Source of the DNA: an uncultured Lachnospiraceae bacterium
GTDB taxonomy: Bacteria; Bacillota; Clostridia; Lachnospirales; Lachnospiraceae
DNA: 64,000 bases
Direction of reading: 5' to 3'
NCBI GenBank assembly: GCA_902789665.1
Contig: CADAOY010000003.1
Location: 62,001-126,000 of the forward strand
Position 1 is the first letter of the stretch. Each line of letters opens with the position of its first letter. The notes beneath the pieces were generated by a model. It worked only from the letters and a program-made list of their open reading frames with translations. It was not told the DNA's origin and made no database searches. Below are positions 24,401-33,072 of this stretch, in pieces. A program made the translations under genes and the position numbers.

Positions 24401-26782
24401 TTATTTATTATCATCAGTATATATTCTGTTATTTAATAAATCATCCAGATCATCAGATGATTTATTCTCTGAATTATTTTCTACACTTTCTTCAGAAGCA
24501 CTTTCACTTGTGGCATCATTATTGCTCTCTTCAATATATTCTCCCGAAGACCATCTTTCATTTTCTTCCTCAGCAAGTTCAGCAGCAAGTTCTTCATCAG
24601 ATACAGTCTCTGCTTCATCATTTTCAGAAAGCACATCATCTTCCACTTCCCTGAAATCGAAAACTGCATTTGGATTAACATCATCTATTTCTCTGTAATC
24701 CTCAGCATTGGAAGCATTTCCGTATGAATTAGGAAAATCCTTGGCCAGATCTTCTTCTACTGACTTATCAAGTTCTTCTTCTGAAAGTTCAGATGCAGGA
24801 ACTGTATTATCATCTACAGTAATATCCACGCTTCTGCCTGTGGTCTTACTATCCTTGAAGAAATCTTCCTTACTCTTAGGTTCCGGAACAGGAATACCTT
24901 TTTCCTTACAGTAAATCTCCATGAATTCACGGCCTGTAATGGTTTCTTTTTCAATAAGATATCCCGCAAGTTTATCCATAATGTCACGGTTCTTCTTAAG
25001 AAGTTTAAGTGACTCTTTATAGCACTCTTTAATAATGGCAATAACTTCAGCATCCACATCAGCTGCAGTTCTGTCTGCACAGTTCATAACCACTCTGCCA
25101 TCAAGATATCTGCTCTCAACACTTTCAAGTCCAACCATGCCGAACTTCTTACTCATACCATACTGAGTAACCATGGAGCGGGCAATTGATGTTGCCTTCT
25201 CAATATCATTTGAAGCACCGGTTGTTACTGAACCAAATACAATTCTCTCAGCAGCTCTGCCACCTAAGAGACCAACAATCATATCATGTAATTCTTCTTC
25301 AGTATTAAGATATTTTTCCTCTTCAGGAACCTGCATAACATAGCCCAGAGCACCCATGGTTCTTGGCACGATTGTGATTTTCTGAACAGGCTCTGAATTC
25401 TTCTGAAGGGCACTTATTAAAGCATGTCCCACCTCATGATAGGATACAATCTGACGCTCCTTCTCGCTTAATACCCTGTCCTTCTTTTCCTTACCTACAA
25501 GCACGATTTCAACAGCGCCAAACAAATCCTGCTGGTTAACAAGCTGTCTTCCGTTCTTAACCGCATTGATGGCTGCCTCGTTAATCATGTTGGCTAAATC
25601 TGAACCTACAGCGCCCGATGTAGCCAAAGCGATTTCGTTAAAATCAACGCTTTCATCCAATTTAACATCCTTGGCATGTACCTTAAGAATATTTACTCTG
25701 CCCTTAAGATCAGGCTTCTCTACAATAATTCTTCTGTCAAAACGACCCGGTCTTAAAAGTGCTTTATCAAGAATCTCTGGTCTGTTGGTAGCCGCAAGAA
25801 TAATGATACCCTTCTTACCATCAAAACCATCCATCTCTGAAAGCAGCTGATTCAATGTCTGCTCTCTTTCTTCGTTACCACCACCGTACTTGGAATCACG
25901 GCTTCTACCGATGGCATCAATCTCATCAATAAATATGATACAAGGAGCATTCTTGGATGCTTCCTTAAATAAATCCCTTACTCTGGACGCACCAACACCA
26001 ACATATAATTCCACGAAATCAGAACCTGTCAGTGAGAAAAATGGTACATTGGCTTCACCGGCAACCGCCTTGGCAAGCAGTGTCTTACCTGTACCCGGAG
26101 GGCCTACCAAAAGTGCGCCCTTAGGAAGTCTTGCACCGATATCTGCATACTTCTTCGGATTATGCAGGAAATCAACCACTTCCTGCAGCGACTCAATCGC
26201 TTCATCCTCACCTGCCACATCCTTAAATGTGATACCGGTTTCTTTTTGTACATAAACCTTGGCGTTGCTTTTGCCCACGTTCATGAAACCGCCGACTCCG
26301 TCGCTTCTTGCGATTCGTCTGTATATCATATATCCGAATATTACAATAATTACCACAGGCAGCACGTAGGCAAATACGAAGTACCAGATTTCCGAAGAAT
26401 TATCAGGAATCTCGCCGTCCACCTCAACACCTTTTTCAAGAAGTCTGGCTGTCAGCGTATCATCTGACTCAACCTTGCCTGTATATAATTCATCTCCTGA
26501 TGAGCCCATAAAAAATGAACTTACCTGATTTCCCTCTTCATCCTCGATTGGATAAATTGTAAGCCTGTCAGGGGAGATAACAACCTTCTCAACCTGCTGT
26601 TCCTCAAGCATCTGAAGGAACTCATCATACTGAATCTCGTTGTCTTTATTGGAATTAATCAGTCTCACAATAAAGGAAACAAACATAAAGGCCATTACTG
26701 TAAATAACAGCAGGGAAAAAATCCCCGACCCTTTTTTCGGTGTATTATTATTACCATTATTATTTTGATTATTGTTTTCCAT
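24401..26782 (-). CDS. ftsH: ATP-dependent zinc metalloprotease FtsH with long acidic tail
   Basis: The 793-aa protein has TM helices at about 19-42 and 128-150, an AAA+ domain with Walker A GPPGTGKTLLAKA and the SRH region, and the zinc motif HEVGH. It degrades membrane and regulatory proteins. Typical FtsH ends near 610-660. Here about 150 extra residues follow, very rich in Glu, Asp and Ser, with no recognised domain. The N-terminus is Asn-rich. It is the first gene of the run to HPr, with a good sigma-A promoter. Confidence 0.95.
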   Translation of the reverse strand: MENNNQNNNGNNNTPKKGSGIFSLLLFTVMAFMFVSFIVRLINSNKDNEIQYDEFLQMLEEQQVEKVVISPDRLTIYPIEDEEGNQVSSFFMGSSGDELYTGKVESDDTLTARLLEKGVEVDGEIPDNSSEIWYFVFAYVLPVVIIVIFGYMIYRRIARSDGVGGFMNVGKSNAKVYVQKETGITFKDVAGEDEAIESLQEVVDFLHNPKKYADIGARLPKGALLVGPPGTGKTLLAKAVAGEANVPFFSLTGSDFVELYVGVGASRVRDLFKEASKNAPCIIFIDEIDAIGRSRDSKYGGGNEEREQTLNQLLSEMDGFDGKKGIIILAATNRPEILDKALLRPGRFDRRIIVEKPDLKGRVNILKVHAKDVKLDESVDFNEIALATSGAVGSDLANMINEAAINAVKNGRQLVNQQDLFGAVEIVLVGKEKKDRVLSEKERQIVSYHEVGHALISALQKNSEPVQKITIVPRTMGALGYVMQVPEEEKYLNTEEELHDMIVGLLGGRAAERIVFGSVTTGASNDIEKATSIARSMVTQYGMSKKFGMVGLESVESRYLDGRVVMNCADRTAADVDAEVIAIIKECYKESLKLLKKNRDIMDKLAGYLIEKETITGREFMEIYCKEKGIPVPEPKSKEDFFKDSKTTGRSVDITVDDNTVPASELSEEELDKSVEEDLAKDFPNSYGNASNAEDYREIDDVNPNAVFDFREVEDDVLSENDEAETVSDEELAAELAEEENERWSSGEYIEESNNDATSESASEESVENNSENKSSDDLDDLLNNRIYTDDNK

Positions 26783-26838
26783 TTTTCACTCTTTCCATAT
26801 CATCCGTTAGATTTTATCTAATCAAACACAATACAGTA

Positions 26839-26867
26839 ATTATATGATAATTTCACTTATAATTCAA
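26839..26867 (-). promoter_or_regulatory. Promoter of ftsH
   Basis: On the minus strand: -35 TTGAAT (26862-26867), 17-nt spacer, -10 TATAAT (26839-26844). It lies back to back with the HAD gene promoter. Confidence 0.75.
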
Positions 26868-26888
26868 CATAGCAGACAGTCCATAAAC

Positions 26889-26917
26889 TTGCATTTAATT
26901 CAATTCTTTAATACAAT
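26889..26917 (+). promoter_or_regulatory. Promoter of the HAD phosphatase gene
   Basis: -35 TTGCAT (26889-26894), 17-nt spacer, -10 TACAAT (26912-26917). Confidence 0.65.
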
Positions 26918-26957
26918 ATGACCTGTATTTATTATTTATAAAGGAAGGCTTATATAT

Positions 26958-27617
26958 ATGAAATTAAAAGCATTACTTTGGGACATGGATGGAGTTTTAC
27001 TGGATTCAGAACCACTTCATGATGTAGTGCTGAGCAAAGTACTGGCCCATTATGGCAAAGAATGTACCGACGAGGACAGAATTCGTTTCATGGGAACCAC
27101 ATCCATAAAGATGTGGGCAACCTTCAAAGAAGAATATGATATGGATGCTCCACTGGAAGAACTTGTAAACATGCAGTGGGAATATTTAATTAAAATGCTA
27201 CCGGATAGTGGCATTCCCGCAAGTTCAGGACTTAAGGATGTGCTTAAGTATGCAAAGGAAAACAATATAGCATGCGCCATTGTTTCATCTTCAAGAAGAG
27301 ACTTCATCAAAACAGTTTTGAATTATCTTGATGTTGCTGAATACTTTGATTATATAGTGGATGGTTTCAAGGTTGAGAAGGGCAAACCTGCTCCTGATAT
27401 TTATAATCTGGCAATGGAAACCGGCGGTTTTAAACCGGAAGAATGCCTGATTATTGAAGATTCCACCAACGGAGTTGGTGCCGCAGTTAATGCAGGAGTC
27501 AAATGCATTGGCTACGATAATCCAACCTCCGAAGGACAGGATATTTCACCTGCCAATTATGTCGTTAAAAATCTTGGAGAAATAGTAGATATTTTAAAAT
27601 CAGATTTTAATTCATAA
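26958..27617 (+). CDS. HAD-superfamily hydrolase, beta-phosphoglucomutase-like
   Basis: This 219-aa HAD subfamily IA protein has motif I DMDGVLLDSEP (both Asp), motif II SSSRRDF and motif III KPAPDIYNLA then IIEDSTNGVGAA, with an alpha-helical cap. It is probably a sugar-phosphate phosphatase or beta-phosphoglucomutase; the cap residues do not decide which. It is monocistronic, with its own promoter and a terminator. Confidence 0.85.
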   Translation: MKLKALLWDMDGVLLDSEPLHDVVLSKVLAHYGKECTDEDRIRFMGTTSIKMWATFKEEYDMDAPLEELVNMQWEYLIKMLPDSGIPASSGLKDVLKYAKENNIACAIVSSSRRDFIKTVLNYLDVAEYFDYIVDGFKVEKGKPAPDIYNLAMETGGFKPEECLIIEDSTNGVGAAVNAGVKCIGYDNPTSEGQDISPANYVVKNLGEIVDILKSDFNS

Positions 27618-27631
27618 AAATACTCATCAGA

Positions 27632-27666
27632 TAAGAAAAAGGCAGTTGTTACACTGCCTTTTCTTA
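27632..27666. terminator. Bidirectional terminator between the HAD and EAL genes
   Basis: AAAAGGCAG (27637-27645) and CTGCCTTTT (27654-27662) pair, with A-runs on one side and T-rich sequence on the other. It ends at the stop codon of the leftward EAL gene. Confidence 0.85.
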
Positions 27667-30600
27667 TTTCTTAATCATATCAAGTTTCCATGCTCCGTTT
27701 AATACGGTAATATTTTCCTTTGGAGCAAAGGTAATGTCATCATATGAAGTTTCAACAGTTGCCTTAAAGTTTACGTGGTCAAGTACTACACTGGTATTAC
27801 CTGTTTTGCCACCAAATACCAGAGCCTCAGTGCCTTCTTCAGTTACATATAATCCGGCGTGGTTAATAACCACATCTGTATCACCCTCTAAGGAACCGAT
27901 AACTGTAGTAGTCTTAGGACCGTTAACATTAATATGCATATCTGCTTCTTCGCACTTGAAATCTGTATATCCTTTTTCAACACATCCGATTACAACTGTA
28001 TTTATGCCACCAGTATCGCAGCGGAAACATGACTTGTGAATGAAGACTTTATTGCTTCCTCTAAGTGAACCCACACATGCGCAGTTGGATAAGCTGCAGG
28101 ATATCGTCATATCACAGCAGTCTATTGATACATCTGTTTTACCTTCAACGCTTCCAATTACAACGCCTTCATCACCACTGTGAGTAAGCTCATATTTACC
28201 TCTTCTGATATCAATCTTACCTCCAAGGCCGGAACCGATAGCGGCACCGATTCTTCCGTTAGCTTCGATTGAAACTGAGCCGTCCTGTTCAAATACAAGT
28301 TCTCCATGTCGATGATTAATGTCATGACCGATTCCGTAATAATTAATCTCATTAACGGCAATGTCAATATTTCCTTCTCCTTCAAATGTAAGTTTGGAAG
28401 ATTCAGGAACCTGGATACCACCACCTCTTATGAAATTATCACCTTTAAGTACGAGGTTTACATCGCAGTTTTCACCAATTTCGATACTTGGTCTGTTCTT
28501 AATATTTGAGAATCCTACATTATCAAGGGAAATCTGACCTTTGTAATTATCCTCAATTTCCACATGAATATCTGTATTAAGACCAGGTGTACCAACTATT
28601 GTTATATCCCTGTGGGTTGAACCTGCTGCGCCAACCTTGATTGTGTTGGCTCCGTCTTTAATAAGATTCATTAAGGATACTCTGTTGGTTCTGCCGGCTG
28701 TATAAATCTGCTGATCTACTCCGTCTTCTTTTTCTCTTCTGTAACGAAGTATCTCTTTAACAACGCTTCTGTCTATCTCGTTGACAGGCTCGTAGGAAGG
28801 TCTTGCTGTATAGAATCCCTGAATGAGATCCACACCCATCTTTATAACTGTTGCCAGTTCTTCCTTGGTCTCAACGCCTTCTGCCAAAGCCATGATATTA
28901 TTCTCATGGGAGAATTCCACGATTTCCCTTACGAAATGCTGCTTCTGCATATCATCCTGGATATCGCTAAGGAGCGCTCTGTCAATCTTCACATATTTTG
29001 GCATGTATCTTAAAAGATTGCTGACATTGGAATAACCTGTTCCATAATCATCAACTGCCATTTCCACGCCATCAGCCTTATATTCTGCCTTAATTGAAGC
29101 CAGTTCTTCATCATCAAGTTCTGCCTTCTCGGTAAGTTCCACTACGACCCTGCCGGATATCTTCCTGAGTTCCTGGCTAATCTTAAGATGAGTTGCATCA
29201 TCAACTTTAACACCAGGAATACTGTTTATGAAAATCATCTTGCCCTCAAAAGCTTCTTCTTTCTTTTTGAAGATTTCAAGGACATTAACAAATGTTGCTT
29301 TCTCGATATCGGAAAGACGGCCTAACATCTCGGCATATTTGACAATAGTAAGAGGCTCTATCTTCTTGCCCCTGCTTCTCATCAGTGCTTCATAAGCATA
29401 TATCTGTCCGTCCCTGGCACTTACTATAGGCTGGAACTTATAATCGAATGCATTATTATCAAGGATACTCTTAACCTGTTCTATTAATTCACTTTCCTCA
29501 TAGGAAACAGGATTTACAGCACCTGCTATTGCCTCGGCTGCCGCTTCCTTAACTTCCTCAATAATAATATTTCCGCACTCAACTCTTCTTATGAGTTCAA
29601 GTCCTCTTGAAACCAGCTTAATCCACATGCGGTAGATTCCATCATAACTCACCGTCGGATCTGTATATCCCAATGCTGCATATCCGAATATTTTATTATG
29701 ATGATACATTGGTGTAAAGAAATATGTTACCGGCTCATCATCATACCAGGCATCCGCCGGAAGGAGGTGATTCTTATCAAACATTACTCCGAATCCAACC
29801 TTGTCAGGACGACTCAAATCGCTGTTGGCATCTATAACCGCTATCATTCTGTCCGTAAAACCTTTGTGTCTGATAGTATTATCTTTAAGTTTCTCAGGTG
29901 TGAGCCAGTCGTCATTAAGACATAAATAGAAATTCTTATAATCACCTATCTGATAGAGATAGGAATAAACCGAATTAATATAATCCTCTAATTTCTCCTG
30001 CTCAAATAAATCATCCATCATGTAATTATATGGAGATTCAAAACCTATACGGGACTTCTCTGTATCCCAGTTCTTTCTTCTGATATCCACAAAATGACAC
30101 TGCTTATTAGAACATCCGCAGCTTTCACCCATAAACATTTCTGCTTCAGGTTCTTCCTGATGAAGTTCTCCGCCATTTAATAATGCAAAAATATTCTTGG
30201 CTGCCAGTGTGCCCGAATAACCTGCCTGAATATAAGCTGATGTAATCGGCACAGGACTTCTTCTTCCTTCATCCGAACAGTCATAACTTACAACTGCCAC
30301 ATCCTTTGGAACATCAATTCCTCTCTTCTCAAAAGCCTTGCATACACCAATTGCCATACAGTCATTGGCACACAGAATCGCTTCAGGAAGCTTGCCACCC
30401 TTCCTTAATAATTTCTCTACCATGGTCTCGCCACTGTTGTACCAGAAGTCGCCATAATAAACCTTGCTGTCATCATATTCGATGCCAAGCGCCTCAAGAC
30501 CTGCCTTGTAATCATCAAGTCTGTTCTTGGAGAAAGGATGCTCGATTCGTCCATTTAAAAATGCTATATCCTTGTATCCGTGAGAAATTGTCAGATGTTT

Positions 30601-30969
30601 AAGAAGAGCTAAGATAGATTTACTGCTCTTTGAATTCTGGGTAGGAAAGTCAAAATTCCCGTCCACATCCAGTACCGGCCCCTTGAAATTCTTCTTAATC
30701 TCACCAATAAGAGTTTCAATACTTCCCGGAGACTGAATGGTATCGCACAATACCACAATGGCATCCATGTAAGCATAAGGAACAAGGCTGAATATATTAA
30801 AATCACCCTGATCCTCTTCTTTGGTATTCTGATATTTATATAACATGGAAAAAACGGCAACGTTGTAGCCTATGCTATGTGCCTCAGTTAAGAAACCATT
30901 TATGAAATTGCTCTGATATTCTTCATCTGCCTGTCCTACAAGCAGAGCAATTGTTTTTTTACCACCCAT
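27664..30969 (-). CDS. LacI-type sensor - EAL - beta-helix fusion (putative c-di-GMP phosphodiesterase)
   Basis: This 1101-aa soluble protein has no signal peptide or TM segment. Residues about 4-270 are a periplasmic-binding/LacI ligand domain without the HTH. 300-460 is an unassigned sensor-like region. 505-740 is an EAL domain with the expected residues: Glu527 (YEALMR), Asn582, Glu611 (ELTE), Asp640-Asp641 (DDYGTGYS), Lys661, Glu697 and QGF. 770-1095 has beta-helix-type repeats such as VIGSVEGKTDV, VIGSLEGDTDV and VFGGKTGNTSV, about 30 residues apart. It should hydrolyse c-di-GMP in response to a sugar-like ligand (inference). The beta-helix role is unknown. Confidence 0.82.
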   Translation of the reverse strand: MGGKKTIALLVGQADEEYQSNFINGFLTEAHSIGYNVAVFSMLYKYQNTKEEDQGDFNIFSLVPYAYMDAIVVLCDTIQSPGSIETLIGEIKKNFKGPVLDVDGNFDFPTQNSKSSKSILALLKHLTISHGYKDIAFLNGRIEHPFSKNRLDDYKAGLEALGIEYDDSKVYYGDFWYNSGETMVEKLLRKGGKLPEAILCANDCMAIGVCKAFEKRGIDVPKDVAVVSYDCSDEGRRSPVPITSAYIQAGYSGTLAAKNIFALLNGGELHQEEPEAEMFMGESCGCSNKQCHFVDIRRKNWDTEKSRIGFESPYNYMMDDLFEQEKLEDYINSVYSYLYQIGDYKNFYLCLNDDWLTPEKLKDNTIRHKGFTDRMIAVIDANSDLSRPDKVGFGVMFDKNHLLPADAWYDDEPVTYFFTPMYHHNKIFGYAALGYTDPTVSYDGIYRMWIKLVSRGLELIRRVECGNIIIEEVKEAAAEAIAGAVNPVSYEESELIEQVKSILDNNAFDYKFQPIVSARDGQIYAYEALMRSRGKKIEPLTIVKYAEMLGRLSDIEKATFVNVLEIFKKKEEAFEGKMIFINSIPGVKVDDATHLKISQELRKISGRVVVELTEKAELDDEELASIKAEYKADGVEMAVDDYGTGYSNVSNLLRYMPKYVKIDRALLSDIQDDMQKQHFVREIVEFSHENNIMALAEGVETKEELATVIKMGVDLIQGFYTARPSYEPVNEIDRSVVKEILRYRREKEDGVDQQIYTAGRTNRVSLMNLIKDGANTIKVGAAGSTHRDITIVGTPGLNTDIHVEIEDNYKGQISLDNVGFSNIKNRPSIEIGENCDVNLVLKGDNFIRGGGIQVPESSKLTFEGEGNIDIAVNEINYYGIGHDINHRHGELVFEQDGSVSIEANGRIGAAIGSGLGGKIDIRRGKYELTHSGDEGVVIGSVEGKTDVSIDCCDMTISCSLSNCACVGSLRGSNKVFIHKSCFRCDTGGINTVVIGCVEKGYTDFKCEEADMHINVNGPKTTTVIGSLEGDTDVVINHAGLYVTEEGTEALVFGGKTGNTSVVLDHVNFKATVETSYDDITFAPKENITVLNGAWKLDMIKK

Positions 30970-31003
30970 AAATACACTCCCCTTAGTGCCTCAATACCTT
31001 AAA

Positions 31004-31012
31004 ATTATATCA
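31004..31012 (-). promoter_or_regulatory. Extended -10 of the EAL fusion gene
   Basis: TGATATAAT on the minus strand, about 35 nt before the ATG. The -35 is poor (TAGAAT at 17 nt). The gap 30970-31205 otherwise holds AT-rich DNA and the divergent promoter. Confidence 0.5.
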
Positions 31013-31129
31013 TATAAATGTATATTATTCTATAATTTGGCTCTATTTATAAATATTTAAGTTTATTTTTTTTTAATAATTTAACTGCTTAAAAAAGTAT
31101 AAATTTTATAAAAAATGTCATAAGTTTGA

Positions 31130-31158
31130 TTGTGTGCAATTAAAAAATCATTTATAAT
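31130..31158 (+). promoter_or_regulatory. Promoter of the DUF58-type pair
   Basis: Weak -35 TTGTGT (31130-31135), 17-nt spacer, perfect -10 TATAAT (31153-31158). Confidence 0.55.
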
Positions 31159-31205
31159 GCAAATTAGGGGGATGACGACAATAATTGAGATGTTGAGGGT
31201 TACTT

Positions 31206-32195
31206 ATGATTGTTGTTATTTTAGGAGTTACAGCCATTGTTTTCTTTTGGCTAATTAATCTGTACTTTTCTTCAGTCTGGGACAAGAAGTTAAGTATTTC
31301 TCTTGATGTTGACAAATCCATTGTCAGCGAGGGTGATTCACTGATTCTTACGGAAACCATTACTAATGATAAGGCTATGGTCATTCCGTCTATCGAGATC
31401 AAGTATAATGTTCCCGCAAGTTTTCAATTCATTGACAACCTTTCGGTGTCCACAGGCGACAATGCATATCGTAAGGATAATTTTGCATTGCTGGGAAGGA
31501 AACGTATCAGCCGTTCCTATATGTTTAATGCCACCAAAAGAGGTTATTATCATTTAACAGGTTTTGATGTGGTTGCAAGAGACTATCTTGCCAAGAAGAA
31601 ATACATCAGAAGAGCTTCCAACGAGTGTGAACTGTGTGTGCTTCCAAAGCCAACGGACTGCGCATCATTTATGCCCCTGTATGATGTTATTCGCGCCAAC
31701 GCGGGTTACAAAAACATCAATATCATTTTAGACGGCAATACCATCATTAACAGAAGCAGGGCCGAACTTCAGGAGCATTTAATCAGCATCGTATCCTCAA
31801 TTGGAAACATGATATTGACTGAAGGCTACGGCTTATCCGTATACAGCAATTATAAACTTAATAATGATATGTATCTCTCCCTTCACGGACTTAAAGGACT
31901 GGGAGAACTCGAGAAATTAAACAAGTGTCTTGCATCAATCAACACATCATCAGATACAAGAGCAATTACTGAGACTGTGGAGAAGTCAGTCAATCCGGAA
32001 GATAAGGAAACTGCAACACTACTTATCTCCGCCAACAGACTTGAAACAATAGAGAAATTCAAAGCTGATATGGCAGAAAAGAATATTGACCTTTATACTG
32101 CAGTTATCTATACCAAGTATGAAACCAAGAACATACTTAAAGACAAAGAAGCCTCGGAAGATGAAAGAATACTTCTTTGGGAGGTGGACGCATGA
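31206..32195 (+). CDS. DUF58-like protein, divergent
   Basis: The 329-aa protein has one N-terminal TM helix (about 2-22), then a beta-rich domain (LSISLDVDKSIVSEGDSLILTETITND... RGYYHLTGFDVVARDYLA) as in DUF58 proteins. The vWA-like DUF58 core (about 170-320) is degenerate and lacks the usual GD-x-R-x-I-x-W motif. DUF58 genes normally follow a MoxR AAA+ ATPase and precede a transglutaminase-like gene. Here neither is present, only a multipass membrane partner. It might be a membrane-anchored scaffold; the function is unproven. Confidence 0.7.
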   Translation: MIVVILGVTAIVFFWLINLYFSSVWDKKLSISLDVDKSIVSEGDSLILTETITNDKAMVIPSIEIKYNVPASFQFIDNLSVSTGDNAYRKDNFALLGRKRISRSYMFNATKRGYYHLTGFDVVARDYLAKKKYIRRASNECELCVLPKPTDCASFMPLYDVIRANAGYKNINIILDGNTIINRSRAELQEHLISIVSSIGNMILTEGYGLSVYSNYKLNNDMYLSLHGLKGLGELEKLNKCLASINTSSDTRAITETVEKSVNPEDKETATLLISANRLETIEKFKADMAEKNIDLYTAVIYTKYETKNILKDKEASEDERILLWEVDA

Positions 32196-32995
32196 CACGT
32201 AATAATGCCGAAGCATTCGCTGAAAAACTAAATACAAGATTGCAGATTTTCTTAAACACCATGATTATTATGGCATGGATTTGCCTCTATATTATTCTTG
32301 AATCCATACCGGGCTGGACCTTTATTTCATTCTTTAAGGCCATCGCCATTTTGCCTGTATATTTTATTACACTTTTTATTAAGGCAAAATTAAGGGACAA
32401 GACTCAGGCAACCATCTGTTATGCGCTTATGATGGCCGCGATAGTTGTATGTTATATATTTGTTCCTCATGCCAAGGGCGCGATTTCATTTACCTGTCTT
32501 GGTATTACCATTGTAGGACTTGTATCCAACTTAAGTTTAATCCAGAGCGGTTTCAAAAGACCCGAGTACTCACTTAAGTGGTACCTTGTATTAACTCCAT
32601 TTGCCTTAAGCGCTGCAAGTTTTTATTTTAAGACTGACCTTCTTAATATCCTGGCAGCCTATATCGCTGTTATCTTCTTTGTAGGTCACCTTCAGTGTAC
32701 TTACCTTGAAGGCTCATATAATTATTTAAGAGTTAACAGGGATATTCCGACGGCGGATTTTACGGACTATATAAGAATCGGTGGAAGCATTGCAGATTTC
32801 CTTTCACTTTGTCTTATGTTCATACTTGTTACAATTACAGCTTTCTTCATCGAGAATACCATAGTTGGCTTCGGTGAAGCCATTGTAATCGGAGTTATTA
32901 TGGTTATCTTCTTTATCAGAATGATAATCTGCACAACCAAGTACAAGGACAGAAAAGATAAAGTATATCTGGATAAAGTTGAGAAGATTAAATAG
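32192..32995 (+). CDS. Multipass membrane protein, partner of the DUF58-like protein
   Basis: The protein has 267 aa from the ATG at 32192, which overlaps the stop of the previous gene (ATGA) and has GGAGG 7 nt upstream. About six to seven hydrophobic segments are visible (for example 18-40, 100-120, 225-250). I do not recognise the family. Translational coupling indicates that it works with the DUF58-like protein in the membrane. Confidence 0.75.
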   Translation: MTRNNAEAFAEKLNTRLQIFLNTMIIMAWICLYIILESIPGWTFISFFKAIAILPVYFITLFIKAKLRDKTQATICYALMMAAIVVCYIFVPHAKGAISFTCLGITIVGLVSNLSLIQSGFKRPEYSLKWYLVLTPFALSAASFYFKTDLLNILAAYIAVIFFVGHLQCTYLEGSYNYLRVNRDIPTADFTDYIRIGGSIADFLSLCLMFILVTITAFFIENTIVGFGEAIVIGVIMVIFFIRMIICTTKYKDRKDKVYLDKVEKIK

Positions 32996-33014
32996 AATAA
33001 CAGTTAATTAAACT

Positions 33015-33050
33015 AAAAAGAGCAGGACATTTCATCAGTCCTGCTCTAAT
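33015..33050. terminator. Bidirectional terminator
   Basis: AGAGCAGGAC (33019-33028) pairs with GTCCTGCTCT (33038-33047), followed by AATTTTG on the plus strand and preceded by AAAAA. It serves the convergent genes ending at 32995 and 33073. Confidence 0.85.
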
Positions 33051-33072
33051 TTTGTCTGTGTTATTTAAAGCA

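Noticed and set aside
24228-24698. 156-aa Ser-rich plus-strand ORF
   Set aside because: Antisense of the acidic FtsH tail, whose Glu/Asp codons read as Ser/Phe on the other strand.
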